64,000 nucleotides of DNA from Erinaceus europaeus (taxonomy: Eukaryota; Chordata; Mammalia; Eulipotyphla; Erinaceidae): the NCBI RefSeq assembly GCF_950295315.1, contig NC_080164.1, positions 12,989,659 through 13,053,658 on the forward strand, given 5' to 3'. A program made the position numbers and the translations under genes. The notes under the pieces are model-generated. The model saw only the letters and a list, made by a program, of their open reading frames with translations, did no database searches and was not told the origin of the DNA. Each line of letters starts with the position of its first letter. Position 1 is the stretch's first letter. This document shows, one piece after another, positions 11,956 to 22,479 of the stretch.

Positions 11956-12475
11956 GTAGTTTAATTGTTACCAGTTAGCCAAACAATTTCTCCAGTCTGT
12001 GAAAAAATAGTAACCAAATCCCAGTGAAGAAAGAGAAAAGAAAGAGAGGATAGTAAGAATAGACAGTTATGCAAATCTACTATCCACTGTATATTCTAGG
12101 GGTAACAAGAGGGGAAAGGGAACTAGAGCAGAGATACACACATAGAGATTCCACTATGAGTCATATTTCTTCCCCAAAATAATTCACAAATTCAGAAAGG
12201 CAAAGAAGAAGGAAGAAGTGTATGACAAGATTAAAAAAAAAAGAAAAAGAAAAAGAGAGAGAGACAAGAGAGAGAAAAGGGAGAAGATAAGAAAAAGAGT
12301 TTTAATTAAAGAGCAGTGCAAGGAAATTCCCAAATGTGTATCAGTGAATTCAAAAAAGCACCCTGTTTGGTGGTGTGGGTATCCTGCTAAGAGCTGGTCC
12401 CCAGGGACTGCTTATGGGGGGGGGGAGGAGGTATGCTTGAAAATTAAAAGGAAGAAAAAAGAATTTTTTCCCCTA

Positions 12476-12630
12476 CTCTAATTCTTAACCCAAATTAAGT
12501 TATAGTCACCTCCTTGGTGTTGCCGCTATGGCCCCTTATTGGCTGGTCTGCTAAAGGCAGAAAATCCCGTTTCCAGGGGATGAGTTTGGAACTCAGTGGC
12601 TAGCAGCTTCTCAGTCTGCCATCTTCCAGG
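12476..12630 (-). repeat. L1 5'UTR module, inner copy
   Basis: About 155 bases, homologous to 12946-13104. Shared blocks are 'ctctaattcttaaccc', 'ctgctaaaggcagaaaatcc', 'gctagcagcttctcagt' and a terminal CCATCTTCC. The minus-strand start is GGAAGATGGC. Two copies 470 bases apart suggest a repeat-unit promoter. Confidence 0.85.
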
Positions 12631-12739
12631 AAACCCCCCCCCCCAGACTTTTTTAAAGGATTTCTCGAAAATGAAAATTAGCTCCAAGTCCTTTGATCCA
12701 ATGAGAGCTATACTTAAGAAGTTTTTGGATCCGCCTTCA

Positions 12740-12935
12740 GGGTCACGGTGGTCCCCAGAGACTCCCAAGAGAAAGCCCCCGAGCTACAGTGCTCCCTCCG
12801 GGTCATCTGCCGGCCGCTCAGCAGCGCTGTGCAACCGGCGGAGGAGCCGCCTTCCCGGGTGGAGGACAATGCCCGGTGCACCCGCCTTGCCCACCACCGC
12901 CTGGGAAGTCTGGAGCAGCCCGCCCGCTAGTCTGT
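12740..12935. promoter_or_regulatory. CpG-rich block in the L1 5'UTR
   Basis: A GC-rich segment with about 16 CpG dinucleotides counted by eye, in a window that is otherwise AT-rich and CpG-poor. It lies between the two 5'UTR modules, so it probably belongs to the L1 promoter rather than to a host gene. Surviving CpGs argue that the element is fairly young or escaped deamination. Confidence 0.7.
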
Positions 12936-12945
12936 GCCACCTTTA

Positions 12946-13104
12946 CTCTAATTCTTAACCCAAATTAAATTATAGTCACCTCTTTGGTGTCACCACTAGG
13001 ACCCCTTATTGACTGGCCTGCTAAAGGCAGAAAATCCTACCATTTCCAGAAGATGTGATCAGAGCACACGCTGCTAGCAGCTTCTCAGTCCACCATCTTC
13101 CTGG
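12946..13104 (-). repeat. L1 5'UTR module, outer copy
   Basis: Second copy of the ~155-base module. On the minus strand it opens with GGAAGATGGT, one base different from the inner copy's GGAAGATGGC. Its outer edge is taken as the 5' end of copy B, because older L1 coding sequence resumes immediately to the right. Confidence 0.8.
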
Positions 13105-13731
13105 TACCTGGAGTGTCTCTTTGACCCAGTGGTTATTAAGCAGTATGTTGCTGAGTTTCCAAATTTTGTGATTTTTAGTAATTTTCCCTTTGTTGTTGAA
13201 TTTTAGCTTTACTCCACAGTGGTCTGAGAAGATACTTGGGATGATTTTAATAATCATGAATTTGTTGATATTGTCTTGGTGGCCTAACATGCAGTCTACC
13301 CTTACGGACGTGCTTTGTGGATTTGAGAAGAATGCATATTCCAGTACCTTGGGGCAAAGAACTCTGAAAATTTCCAGTAGGTCTAGTCTGTCCATCTCTT
13401 CATTTAATTCTCTTGTCCTTTTATTTATTCTCTGCTTAGTTAATCTGTCTATGTGTGAGAGTGGGGTGTTGAATTTTCCCACTATTGTTGTATTTCTATT
13501 GATCTATTTTTCTAGTTCTTTCAGTAGGTGTTTGATGTATTTAGATGGACCCTCACTGGGTGCATAAATGTTAATAATTGTTAAATCTTTTTGGTTGATT
13601 GATCCTCTAGTTATGTAATGGCCTTGCCTATCTTTTATTACTTTATTTACTTTAAAGTCTATTCTTTGAGAAATGAGAATGTGATAATGGCTGTTCCTGC
13701 TTTTTTTTTTTTTTTTTTTTTGGTGGTCCAT
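13105..13731 (-). pseudogene. L1 ORF2 endonuclease remnant (copy C)
   Basis: Broken endonuclease frame with [23 protein letters not shown] and a final S-D-H triad still readable. The first catalytic aspartate appears altered: the usual G-D-F-N reads G-K-F-N at the start of the 13482 piece. The reverse transcriptase is absent. Confidence 0.8.
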
Positions 13732-14059
13732 TAGCTTGTATGATAATTTTCCATTCTCTCAGTTTAAATCTGTGTTTGTCTTGTTGGGTCAGGTGGGATT
13801 CTTGCAATCAGCATATGGTTGGGTTGTGTTTTCTGATCCATCCTCCTAATCTGTGCTTTCTTATGGATATTGGGATTGCAGTGCCATTATTCAACAATGT
13901 TTTTATTTGCTCTGATATATGGCAAGTATTATGGTGATATTCTTGTTTATAAGAGGTCTTTTAGAACCTCTTTCATGGTAGGCTTGGTGATAGTTTCCTC
14001 CTTTAACTGTTGCCTGTCTGAGAAGGTTTTGATCCCTCCATCCAGTCTGAATTAAAGTC

Positions 14060-14897
14060 TAAAAGAATATATTATCCTTGGTTGAAACCCTTTTCATTGT
14101 GGGCTTGATAGATATCTTGCCATTCTCTTCCGGCTTTTAGAGTTTGAGTGGAGAAGTCTGCTGAGTGTCTTATGCATTTTCCCCTGTATTTGACTTTTTG
14201 TTTTTCTCTTTCAGCCTTTAGGATCCTTTCTTTATCCTTGCTTTTTTGCATTGTAACAATGAAGTGTCTTGATTTCTTAAGGTCTGGTTGATTCTGTCTG
14301 GGACTGACTGGGCATTTTCAATATTAATGTCTTTTCTTCTGTTTAGGGCTGGGAACATTTCTTCTATTATTACTGCTAGGATGTTTACTTCCCCATCTCT
14401 CTTTCTTCCTCTAGTAGGCCAATTATACAAATGTTATTTTTTGTGATCATTCCATCTGTCTCTGTTGTTTTCAGTGTCTCTCAATCTCTTTTTTAGGTCT
14501 TTTACTTCTTTATTAATTTTCTCTAGCTCATACTCTGTATGGATAATTCTGTTTTCTGCTTCTGTTAATATGCATTCCCTTCCCTCAACTTCCTTCTACA
14601 TTTCAGGTAAATTATTAGCTTGTTCTGATAATTGGCCTTTTAGCTCAGCTATTTCAGCTTTCAGTTCTCTAATTACCTCTAGGTAGCTAGTATTTTCCTT
14701 GAGGGTCTCATTTGTTGTCTCCCTATTTCTGATACCCTTTCTCCATAGTTGTCTTCACCTCTGTGATTATTAAGTAAGTCTATTATTTTCTGGATACTTT
14801 TCTTCTCTATGGTTACTTCTGACTGGTTTGGAGTTTCTTCTGGGCTCCTTTCCTGATTCGTTGTGGTAACAGTTTTATTTGCCCTTGATTTAGCCAT
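14060..14897 (-). pseudogene. L1 ORF1 remnant with preserved N-terminus (copy C)
   Basis: The ATG at 14897 starts a 72-codon open piece beginning M-A-K-S-R-A-N-K-T, a plausible ORF1p amino terminus. Later pieces at 14430-14218 keep the R-K-D-I-N-I-E-N-A-Q region before the RNA-binding domain. Frameshifts separate the pieces. This copy shows what the young copy B has lost. Confidence 0.8.
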
Positions 14898-15228
14898 TTT
14901 TTTATTAATGTGGTTTTTATTTTTTTTGTTCTGTCATTCTTCAGTTGTTGTGTTTTGAGTACAAGCCACACTATACTAAAGACTTTTCACAAATGCAGTC
15001 ACAAATCTCAGAAATTACAACAGTAGCAATTGATTGATGAAGTTCAACCAATACTAATTAGCCAAACAACACCTCCAGGACAAGAAAACAAAACAAAACA
15101 AACAAACAAATAAACCAAAATAAGAAGAGATAGGAAAACTGGCAAAGGAAGAATATATAATTATGCAAATCTACTGTCCACTATAAATTTTAAGGATAGC
15201 AAGAGTTTGAAGGAAAGTAGAAATGAGG

Positions 15229-15232
<4 letters not shown>

Positions 15233-15280
<48 letters not shown>

Positions 15281-15287
15281 ACACACA
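15233..15287. repeat. (CA)n microsatellite
   Basis: About 55 bases of CA with one TC interruption, inside the old L1 5' region. Confidence 0.95.
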
Positions 15288-15655
15288 GTTAGAGAGAGGG
15301 AGAGTTCACTCTGAGTCATATTTCTTCTGCCAAATAATTCACAAACACATGTCAGTGAATTCAGAAAGCAAAAGAAGGAAGAATAAAAAAAATAAAAAGA
15401 GCAGTGGAAGGAAAGAGTATTTTCTATTTTAATTAGCTAGGAGGAGAGAAAAAGGGGTTGGAGGGAAGAGAGAGAGAGAGAGAGAAGTCCCCTCACACAC
15501 ACAGTGGGTGGTACACCTAGTCACCTATCAATGGAAAAAGCAACAACAGTTAATTTTGTTCAACTTGAAGAGGAGGTAAAAGGGACATGGCTAGACCATA
15601 ATCATAATAATAAGATAAAATAGAGTAAAAAACCCTGTCAGTCAGTCTATAGCTT

Positions 15656-16765
15656 GGACCAGATTGGCTGCATGCAGTCTGGTCCCCTTCCTAAACCAAG
15701 CAAAGTCACAGATTATCAGAGAAATGAAAATCACAGCACCAGTAAGATACCACCTCAATCCTATGAGGCTTACATAGAAAAAGGACATATACTGTGGCTC
15801 ATATTGAAACAAGGAGAGATGGTGCTGGTGAGAACACAGGGAAAAGGAAGACTTTTGCTTTGTGAGTAGGAGAGTAAAACAGCTCAGTCCTTACTGAACA
15901 CAGTTTGGCGATTCCACAAAAAAAAAAAAAAAAAAAAACATTAAAAATAGACTTACTATATAACCGAGCAATTTGTCTCCTAGGTATCCAGCTAAAAATG
16001 ATAATAATAGGGAGCCCGGTGATAGCGCAGCAGGTTAAGGACACTTGGCACAAAGTGCAAGGACCTGTGTAAGGATTCCAGTTCGAGCCCCCGGCTCCCC
16101 ACCTACAGAGGAGTCCCTTCACAGGCAGTCAAGCAGGTTGGCAGGTGCCTATCTTTCTCTCTTCCTCACTGTCTTCTCCTCTTCTCTCCATTTCCCTCTG
16201 TCCTATCTAACAATGATGATATCAATAACAACAACAATAATAACTATGCCAACAAGGGCAACAAAAGGGAAAATAAATAATAATAATAATAATAACACCA
16301 ATCTGAAGAAATCTAAGTACAACCCATGTTCATGACAACACTATTGGTAATAATCAAATTGAAATCAAACTAAGTGTCCAACAATAGTGGTGAAAGAATT
16401 TCTGGTATGCATGCATAACAAAACATTACTCATTGATAAGAAACTATTCAATCTTCAATTTTGCAGCCACTTAAACTTATGTTAAATAAGCCAGAAAGAG
16501 AAGCATGGATACTGGATGATCTCACTCATAAGTGGGAGCCAGGAGAATAAATACAGAGTGAAATTGAATGCATTGTGGTCTATGGCATGAGGTCAGAGAC
16601 TTAGCGATAGGAGTTAAGGAAGGGTCTGGAGATCCAAGTCCCAATGGTGGGAGAGAAAAAAGGTTTGGTGGAGGGTGATGTGTACTTACACCTATTTTGG
16701 AAGAAATGTGTAACAGCAACAATGCTGTAAAATCAGCACTTCCTCAATAAAGTGGTAAATTAAAA
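15656..16765 (+). mobile_element. Old L1 3' end, sense, split by a SINE
   Basis: Sense L1 ORF2 tail (matching the R-E-M and R-Y-H region by nucleotide pattern at 15700-15790). An Eri-A SINE at 16010-16294 interrupts it. The 3'UTR then resumes at 16295 and ends in AATAAA near 16746 followed by a poly-A run at 16759-16775. Its 3'UTR differs from that of copy B, so it belongs to another lineage. Confidence 0.8.
16010..16294 (+). mobile_element. Eri-A SINE
   Basis: The head GGGAGCCCGGTGATAGCGCA carries the tRNA A box; 'ccagttcgagcccccgg' is the B box. The pyrimidine-rich 'tctgtcctatctaacaa' body and the (AAT)n-rich tail follow. It is inserted into an old L1. Confidence 0.95.
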
Positions 16766-16799
16766 AAAAAAAAAAAAGATTTCATTTCCAAATGGGCTA

Positions 16800-17015
16800 A
16801 GTAGAGCTGACTGGTGACACAGAGGGTAGGGCCTTCATATTACTATATGTAAGAACCTGAGTTGAGGCCTAGGTCCTCCACCTGCAGGGGGAGCAGTTTT
16901 CCAAGTGGTGGAGTAGTGATGTAGGTATCTCTCCTCTCTCTCTCACTCTTCCTCCCTATTCCCTCTTTCTGTCACCTCTATAAACAAAAACAGAAGTAAG
17001 AGAGAGAGAAAAAAA
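16800..17015 (+). mobile_element. Eri-B SINE, diverged
   Basis: Body 'cacctgcagggggagc', 'aagtggtggagtagtg' and the CT-rich segment followed by an A-rich end. The head is decayed. Confidence 0.8.
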
Positions 17016-17799
17016 TGGCTGGAAGCAGTGGCAGAGTTGTCATGCAGGTACCAGACCCCATAAAATTAAAGGCTAGCATAGGTCAATATTAAAATAACAC
17101 AGAGGCACTACAGCAAAATGATCCTCTTAGGTGCAGATAAAATATTTTTACACTTGCTTAAAATGGTCCTATTACAAATGGCTGAAGACTCTGAAACTCC
17201 AAAGTTCACAGAGATGCTATACCAACCTGCCAAGAGGTCTGGGGCCATTAACCTCACAGCCTTTACAACAAGGCTGAACATTAGCCTGTTGACTTAATGA
17301 GAAGCTAATCAGAATGTGAAATCGAATTAAATAGTAAGACAGAAATCACTTTCTTTACAAATAAAAAAAACATCAACAAGCTTATCAAACCTGTAGAGAG
17401 TAACAAAGAAGAGATCTACCATGTTAAGTCGTTCTGGGGAGGAAGGGGGAAAAACAACCATCAATCATTAAATCATTGAGACTATGGCCTACCTTATGCC
17501 AAGTATTTGAATAGGTATGTCATTTCCAGTGGTTGTCTGACATAAGCCCTTGGAAACTTTATACATCCTAGATGCAGGAATACCCTGCAAATATCTCAGC
17601 ACACTGGGGAAGACCCTGGCACAGCACCACAACTTTTATTTTAAATCAAGATAGTAGGGTAAAGTCCTGTACTGGGCACTGCTTCCACGGACTTAAGGAT
17701 AACACACACATATGCCCAGAAGTTGTGCTGTGTAGCAGTATAAATCCCATAAGAAAGAAAAGTTTATTTCTCAACAGTTTGTGCACAGCAACATTATAA
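17016..17799. other. No recognised element
   Basis: A short fragment at 17020-17110 resembles a tRNA-SINE head ('ggtaccagaccccataaa'). The rest shows no family I can name and no convincing coding frame. Confidence 0.45.
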
Positions 17800-18530
17800 A
17801 ATAGAAAAGCATTACATCAAATCGATGGGGTTTATAGTCAATGATATTAATACATCTTTCCCATATTTGGGAGCTACTCTCTTCCCTGATCTAGCTTTCT
17901 GGTCCTTTTTCCAGCCATGACATTATCTCTCCAGAAAATAACCTGGATCCACCTGCATATCAGATGTCAGGTCAGGGAAAAAATACATCAATAAACTAGT
18001 ATAGTCACAGGCCCTTTGGAATATAACTAAAATATGCCTACTAGATATCTACAAAACAGAGACACCCCCCCAACTCTTCATTTGCACTATTCCAGGCTTT
18101 AGGTTCATGATTAGTCAACAATTCGTTTGGCTTTGTATGCTAACTCTCTTTCAGTGACCAGGTTCCAGATGATAGCATGATACCACCCAAACTTCCCTGG
18201 ACAGAGGACCCCACCAATATGTCCTGGAGTTCTACTTCCCCCGAACCTTTCCCCACTAGGGAAAGAGAGAGGCAGGCTTATGTATTGACCTGCCAACACC
18301 TATGTTCAGTGGGGAAGCAATTACAGAAGCCAGACCTTCCACCTTCTACATCCTCCAATGACCTTGGGTCCATACAACCAGAGGGTTAAAGAATAGGAAA
18401 GCTATCAGGGGAGAGGATGGGATACGGAGTTCTGATGGTGGGAACTGTGTGTAGTTGTACCCCTCTTACCCTATGGGTTTGTCAGTGTTTCCTTTTTAAA
18501 AATAAGATAAAAAATAGAAAAGTGTTAAGT
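17800..18530 (+). mobile_element. L1 3'UTR-only copy, sense
   Basis: Matches the distal part of 45500-46190: 'tttcccatatttgggagct', 'ttcccctgaaccttt..cccactagggaaagaga', 'gcaattacagaagccaga', and a 'ggaactgtgtgtagttgtac' end with an A-rich tail near 18500. No coding sequence precedes it, so it is a strongly 5'-truncated insertion. Confidence 0.85.
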
Positions 18531-18574
18531 TACTTGTTTATTAATTGCCGGTTGCCCAAATCACAATGATTTTT

Positions 18575-18646
18575 TAAAAAATAATAGTTTATTATTTATC
18601 TTGACTAGAGAAACTGAGAGGGGAGGGAGAGTTAACTGAGGGGGGG

Positions 18647-18685
<39 letters not shown>

Positions 18686-18800
18686 AGGCCTGCTTCACTA
18701 ATGCAGGTTTCTCCCCCCTGAACCCCACAGATGGGGATTGGGGCCTTGAACCCAGGGCCTTGCACACAGTAGTGTGTGTTCTCAACTTGGTGTGCCTGTA
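18575..18800 (-). mobile_element. Eri-B SINE, antisense
   Basis: A T-rich tail at left, then the (GA)n-expanded body (18649-18680). 'cttgaacccagggccttg' is the complement of the promoter box region. The GA expansion grew inside the element's CT-rich part. Confidence 0.88.
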
Positions 18801-19887
18801 ACCACTTGACTCTCACAAATGACTTAGGATAATCTGCCTGGCACATCCCTGCCCTCAAATCATCCAGGCCCAGAAATAAAGAAGAGTGGGTATGTATAAG
18901 ACCTGCATCTTAGCTAAGGATGGCTTTGTTTTCATCTGTATTTTCAACAAGACACCACAATTTTGTTTATCTCTGAGATTATCTGTTTTCTCCCTTCCAT
19001 CCATATTTATAACCTCTATAGCTCTATTTGTATTATTTATATGCTTCCCCCAAACGTTTTTTAACGCCTTCCGATTTAACGTCCCTGAAAAAAAGACATT
19101 GTTGTGCTTTCATGGCTGCTTCTTGATCATTAATAAAGACATTATATTAAAAAACAACAACACAAAAACACTCTTGCTAAACACATTTTGCAACTTCAAA
19201 TTATATAAAGGCTAAAATCTGTGCAATTTGAAGACATTGCCACATATTATTATTCTTGCTTACCATCTTTCAGCTCATTTTCAGTTCTTGAGGCTGAATT
19301 TTTCTGGTTTGATTTGAATCAATTTTGAGAGAAAAATCTCACTGATGTTATATCAATTATGGTAAGAGCAGAATATAGGATGAGCTCTATACTTAATCCT
19401 CTCTATTCATCTCTGAATTTAGTTATTCTAACAAGAATGTTATTTAGTTGTGTTAAAGGACTGTGATGATACAGTGTGAGTTGAGAATGCTTTTTTTTTT
19501 TAAAGATATAGTTCACAAAAAATATATACCGTTTATGATCTGGGAGGTAGCAGAATTCAAGTTAAAAGCAAAACAAATTCTGGTTCCAGCCATATGGACT
19601 GAGAAGGAAACTAAAGAGGGAGATATCAGAACAGAATTCCCCATGGAACTAGGAAACTACAGCTCTTGTGTCAGGGACCTGGGGTTGCAAAGCATGTTCT
19701 TTGAAACTTCCAGGTGTCATCCCTGCTCCCGCCCAGTTGTGTAAAACTACCCACAGTGCCCTGGAGTGCAGCACCTGAAGCCTAACCAGGACCCATTGTT
19801 GTTTCTCTGCTTGAGATCATTAAAAGTCTCTTCCAGCCCACAGCTCACCACCTGGAGTTGACCAGTTGTGTATATGATCTTTTTTAA
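18801..19887. other. Unique AT-rich sequence, possible old LTR at the right end
   Basis: Mostly unrecognised. The segment 19640-19870 has an ATTAAA followed by a short TCT-rich piece, which could be the end of an old LTR, but no edges or duplications support it. Confidence 0.35.
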
Positions 19888-20163
19888 AAAACTTTTTGAT
19901 ATTCATGTATTTCCTTTTGTTGCCCTTGTTGCTTTATTGTTGTAGTTATTGATGTCATTGTTGTTGGATAGGACAGAGAGAAATGGAGAGAGGAGGGGAA
20001 GACAGAGAGGGGGAGAGAAAGAGAGACACCTGCAGACCTGCTTCACTGCCTGTGAAGCGACTCCCCTGAAGGTGGGGAGCCAGGGGCTTGAACCAGGATC
20101 CTTAAGCAGGTCCTTGCGCTTCATGCCTTGTGCGCTTAACATGTAGCACTACTGCCAGACTCC
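19888..20163 (-). mobile_element. Eri-A SINE, antisense
   Basis: Reads, from left, the complement of the A-rich tail, the 'gttggataggacagagaga' body, 'ggtggggagccaggggcttgaa' (B-box region) and 'gcgcttaac' (A-box side). It ends at 'gccagactccc'. Confidence 0.95.
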
Positions 20164-20188
20164 CTCATGCACTTTTCACAGTTCCTGA

Positions 20189-20189
20189 G

Positions 20190-20224
<35 letters not shown>
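20189..20224. repeat. (CA)n microsatellite
   Basis: About 36 bases of CA. Confidence 0.95.
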
Positions 20225-20226
<2 letters not shown>

Positions 20227-20269
20227 CACTAGAAACCCTGTTCAGAGAACTTCTAAAAATGGATATACT

Positions 20270-20420
20270 TTTCTTAATATTTGTTTTCATGAGAGAACAA
20301 TCAGAGCACTGCTCAGTTCTGTCATATGGCAGTGCCAAGGATTGAACCCTTGACCTCATGATGAGTACATGTTAGTCAGCTTTACTCATCAGGCAAGTTA
20401 GTCAGCCGTATTCACATTAT
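20270..20420 (-). mobile_element. Eri-C SINE, antisense
   Basis: Shows 'cagagcactgctcagttct', 'gcagtgccaaggattgaac' and 'gacctcatgatgag', the antisense signature of the older hedgehog SINE. Confidence 0.75.
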
Positions 20421-20461
20421 GCAATCTCCATCCCAGGAGAATTTTTTATTTTACTTTTTGG

Positions 20462-20690
20462 AAGGTTTTTTTAAAAAATTATTATCTTTATTTATTGGAT
20501 GGAGGCAGCCAGAAATCAAGAGGGAAAGGGGAGATAGAGGAGAGAGACACAGAGACACCTGAAATCCTGCTTCACCACTCCTGAAGCTTCCCCCCCTGCA
20601 GGTGGGGACCAGGGGCTCGAACCTGGGTCCATGCTCACTATTACATGTGTGCCCAACCAGGTGTGCCACCACCTGGCCCCAAGAACTTTT
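20462..20690 (-). mobile_element. Eri-B SINE, antisense
   Basis: 'tatttattggatggaggcag' tail side, 'ctgcaggtggggaccagggg' core, 'gctcgaacctgggtcc' promoter box, 'gccaccacctggccc' head. Confidence 0.93.
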
Positions 20691-20704
20691 TTATGTAACT
20701 ATAT

Positions 20705-20908
20705 ATATTTTTTAATTTTGTATTATCTTTATTTATTTAATAGAGAAATCCAGATATTGAGATGAAAGGGGGCCCAGGAAGAGAGACAGAGACACCTGCA
20801 GCCCTACTTCACCGCTTCCCTCCTGTGGGTGGGGTCTGGGGGCTGGAACCCAGGTCCTTGAGTACTGTTACATGTGCAATCAACCAGGTGTACTACCACA
20901 AGGCCCTA
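20705..20908 (-). mobile_element. Eri-B SINE, antisense
   Basis: Second tandemly placed copy with the same landmarks ('tatttatttaatagagaaa', 'gacacctgcagccctacttc', 'accacaaggcccta'). Confidence 0.9.
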
Positions 20909-20914
20909 GAACGT

Positions 20915-21100
20915 TTTTTAAAAGTTAATTTATTTATTACAGATAGAAGGAGGAAGGGAGAGGGGAGGGAGGAAGAGAGAGAAAGAAAGAGAGGGAGGGA
21001 AAGAGAATGAGTCCCAGAATCAGAATACCCCTCGGCACATTGGGGCTCTAGGGTTGAACTCCAGATCTCAAGCTTAAGTGCTTTACCCACTGCCACCCAC
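20915..21100 (-). mobile_element. Older tRNA-type SINE, antisense (Eri-C/D)
   Basis: 'ttaatttatttattacagat' tail side, a GGGA/GAAA-rich body, 'gggttgaactccagatctc' promoter box and 'gtgctttacccactgccacc' head. More diverged than its neighbours. Confidence 0.7.
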
Positions 21101-21111
21101 TGGGCATCAGC

Positions 21112-21311
21112 GTTTTCATTTTTATTTATTTACTTTACTTAACAGAAACAGAGAGAAATTGAGGGAGGAGATAGAAAGAAAGACAGACCTGCAGCTCTGC
21201 TTCACCACTCCTGCAGCTTCTCCCCTGCAGGTGGAGACCAGGGCCTTGAACCTGGGTCCTGGCGCTCTGTAATGTGAACACTTAACCAGGTGTGCTACTG
21301 CTTGGCCCCCA
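21112..21311 (-). mobile_element. Eri-B SINE, antisense
   Basis: Same family as 20462-20690. Landmarks are 'tgcagctctgcttcaccact', 'aggtggagaccagggcc' and 'aaccaggtgtgctactg'. Third Eri-B copy in 850 bases, all in the same orientation. Confidence 0.92.
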
Positions 21312-21328
21312 TCAGAGAACTTTTATTT

Positions 21329-21392
21329 TGTTTTATTTTATTTTATTGTATTGTATTGTATTGTATTGTATTGTATTGTATTGTATTGTATT
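21329..21392. repeat. (TTTTA)n/(TTGTA)n pentanucleotide repeat
   Basis: TTTTA units change into TTGTA units and run to about 21392. It lies next to the head of an antisense SINE, so it did not arise from that SINE's tail. Confidence 0.9.
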
Positions 21393-21689
21393 CTTTTAAA
21401 GGATCTGGCTATTGTGTATCTACCATTATTTGGGAATCATAGCCTGAAGTATTGACTCTAATTGGTCACGTAGGAAAAGATTCCCACACATTCCCCCCCC
21501 CCCCCTTGGAAGAATTTGGAGAATTCTCACAGATCTGACACTGAAAAGGCCTGTTCCAGTGTAAAGACAGTTCACACACGCATAGTCAGATAACTGTAAA
21601 AGGACACTAAAAGAGCATCTGAAAGGACAGTAACATTGATAATGAGTGCGGGTCTCACCCAAGCAACAGAAGGGCTGTAAACACAAAAG

Positions 21690-21950
21690 TGAGATTCCCT
21701 GGAAAAAGCAGAGATTCTGTCCCTGGTCTGCAACAGCAGGAAGAGCAGCTCACAGTCTGCGGGTCTCCAACTGCCCACAGCCTCCCCTGGTTGCTGACCT
21801 GTTAGCCTCCATAAGTGTGTGAGCTATACCTTCTATCTATCTATCCATCATCTGCCTCTCTACGTTTCCTTCCATTCTATGGCTTCTGTTTCTCCCTTAG
21901 AACATGAACTCATGCCAGGCAAGAGTATCTCAAGAAAATGATAATCATCG
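21690..21950 (+). mobile_element. Ancient mammalian interspersed repeat, family uncertain
   Basis: 'gcctccataagtgtgtgagc' followed by a TCTATC-rich stretch and 'ctatggcttctgtttctcc' is a widely shared mammalian repeat pattern. I cannot place it in a named family. Confidence 0.45.
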
Positions 21951-21966
21951 AACAATCCATTTCTTG

Positions 21967-22194
21967 GGGCTGGGTGGTGATGCACCTAGTTAAGTACATA
22001 CATTACAGTGTACGAGGACATGGGTTCAAGCCCCTGGTCCACATTTGCAGGGGGAAAGCTTCACAAGAGGTGAAGCAGGTCTGCATGTGTCTATCTCTCT
22101 TCCTCCCCCTTCCCTCTCAATTTCTCTCTGTCTTAACCAATAAAATAAAAATTAAAAAATGAGATTCTTTAAAAAAAAAAAGAAAGAAAGAAAG
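21967..22194 (+). mobile_element. Eri-B SINE with target duplication
   Basis: The head 'ggggctgggtggtgatgc' and body end in a poly-A/(AAAG)n tail. Flanking direct repeats at 21954-21966 (aatccatttcttg) and 22195-22207 (aatccatgtcttg) differ at one base, which fits an old L1-type insertion. Confidence 0.93.
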
Positions 22195-22479
22195 AATCCA
22201 TGTCTTGTGGTGTGGGTATGGTTCAAACTGGTAGAGCACAGGAGCCTCAGTAAGTTCTGAGTCCCTGTGGGTCTGGGCTCTCAGCTCATGGCCGCAACTG
22301 GGAACATTGCAGGCTGCACTTATTCCAAGAAAGGTCTTCCTAGCGTGGCAGGGCAGGATACTCCAGCTTCCCTTTAGATGCTGGGAAATTGTGCAGATGC
22401 AGTCACATCCATGTTGTCCCCTCAGGCTACTGCTAGTTCCAGCGAGAGTTGGGAAATTCTCGGAGTGCCTGTTCCGCCA

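Larger units (their letters stand above)
6090..13104 (-). mobile_element. Near full-length L1 (copy B)
   Basis: Order on the minus strand: 5'UTR (13104 to about 11956), ORF1 (about 11955 to 11323), a ~60-base spacer, ORF2 (about 11262 to 7436), 3'UTR (7435 to about 6090) and an A-rich end seen as the T-run at 6090-6110. About 7.0 kb is a normal size for a mammalian L1 with a long 3'UTR. It is disabled by an ORF1 deletion plus several stops and a frameshift in ORF2. No target-site duplication was found at the edges, so the left edge may reflect insertion into copy A and the right edge a rearrangement against copy C. Confidence 0.92.
11956..13104 (-). promoter_or_regulatory. L1 5'UTR / promoter region (copy B)
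   Basis: Untranslated leader of copy B. On the minus strand it starts at about 13104 with a GGAAGATGG element containing the YY1-type AAGATGG core. A GC-rich block (12640-12945) follows, then a second copy of the start module (12630-12476), then an A/G-rich stretch (12050-12300) next to ORF1. A YY1 site at the first bases sets the transcription start in other mammalian L1s; that role here is inference. Confidence 0.75.
13105..15650 (-). mobile_element. Older antisense L1, 5' half (copy C)
   Basis: A more diverged L1 missing the 3' half. Minus-strand order: 5'UTR (about 15650-14900, including a CA repeat), ORF1 (14897 to about 14060), spacer and ORF2 endonuclease (to 13105). It overlaps the region also present in copy A, so it is a separate insertion and not the displaced half of copy A. 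A T-run at 13700-13722 interrupts the ORF2 part. Confidence 0.85.

Noticed and set aside
12596..12958. Host first exon in the GC-rich block
   Set aside because: The block is bracketed by two copies of an L1 5'UTR module and is in the right place for the L1 promoter. The frames are not conserved in any way I can see.
15656..15685. Hairpin with arms ggaccaga and tctggtcc
   Set aside because: A short perfect palindrome in decayed L1 sequence. It has no RNA-gene context, and such arms are expected by chance in 64 kb.
16010..16100. tRNA gene-like A and B boxes at SINE heads (also at 35606, 37730, 57909, 61469)
   Set aside because: The boxes belong to tRNA-derived SINEs with long bodies and A-rich tails. 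No acceptor stem closes, so these are not tRNA genes.
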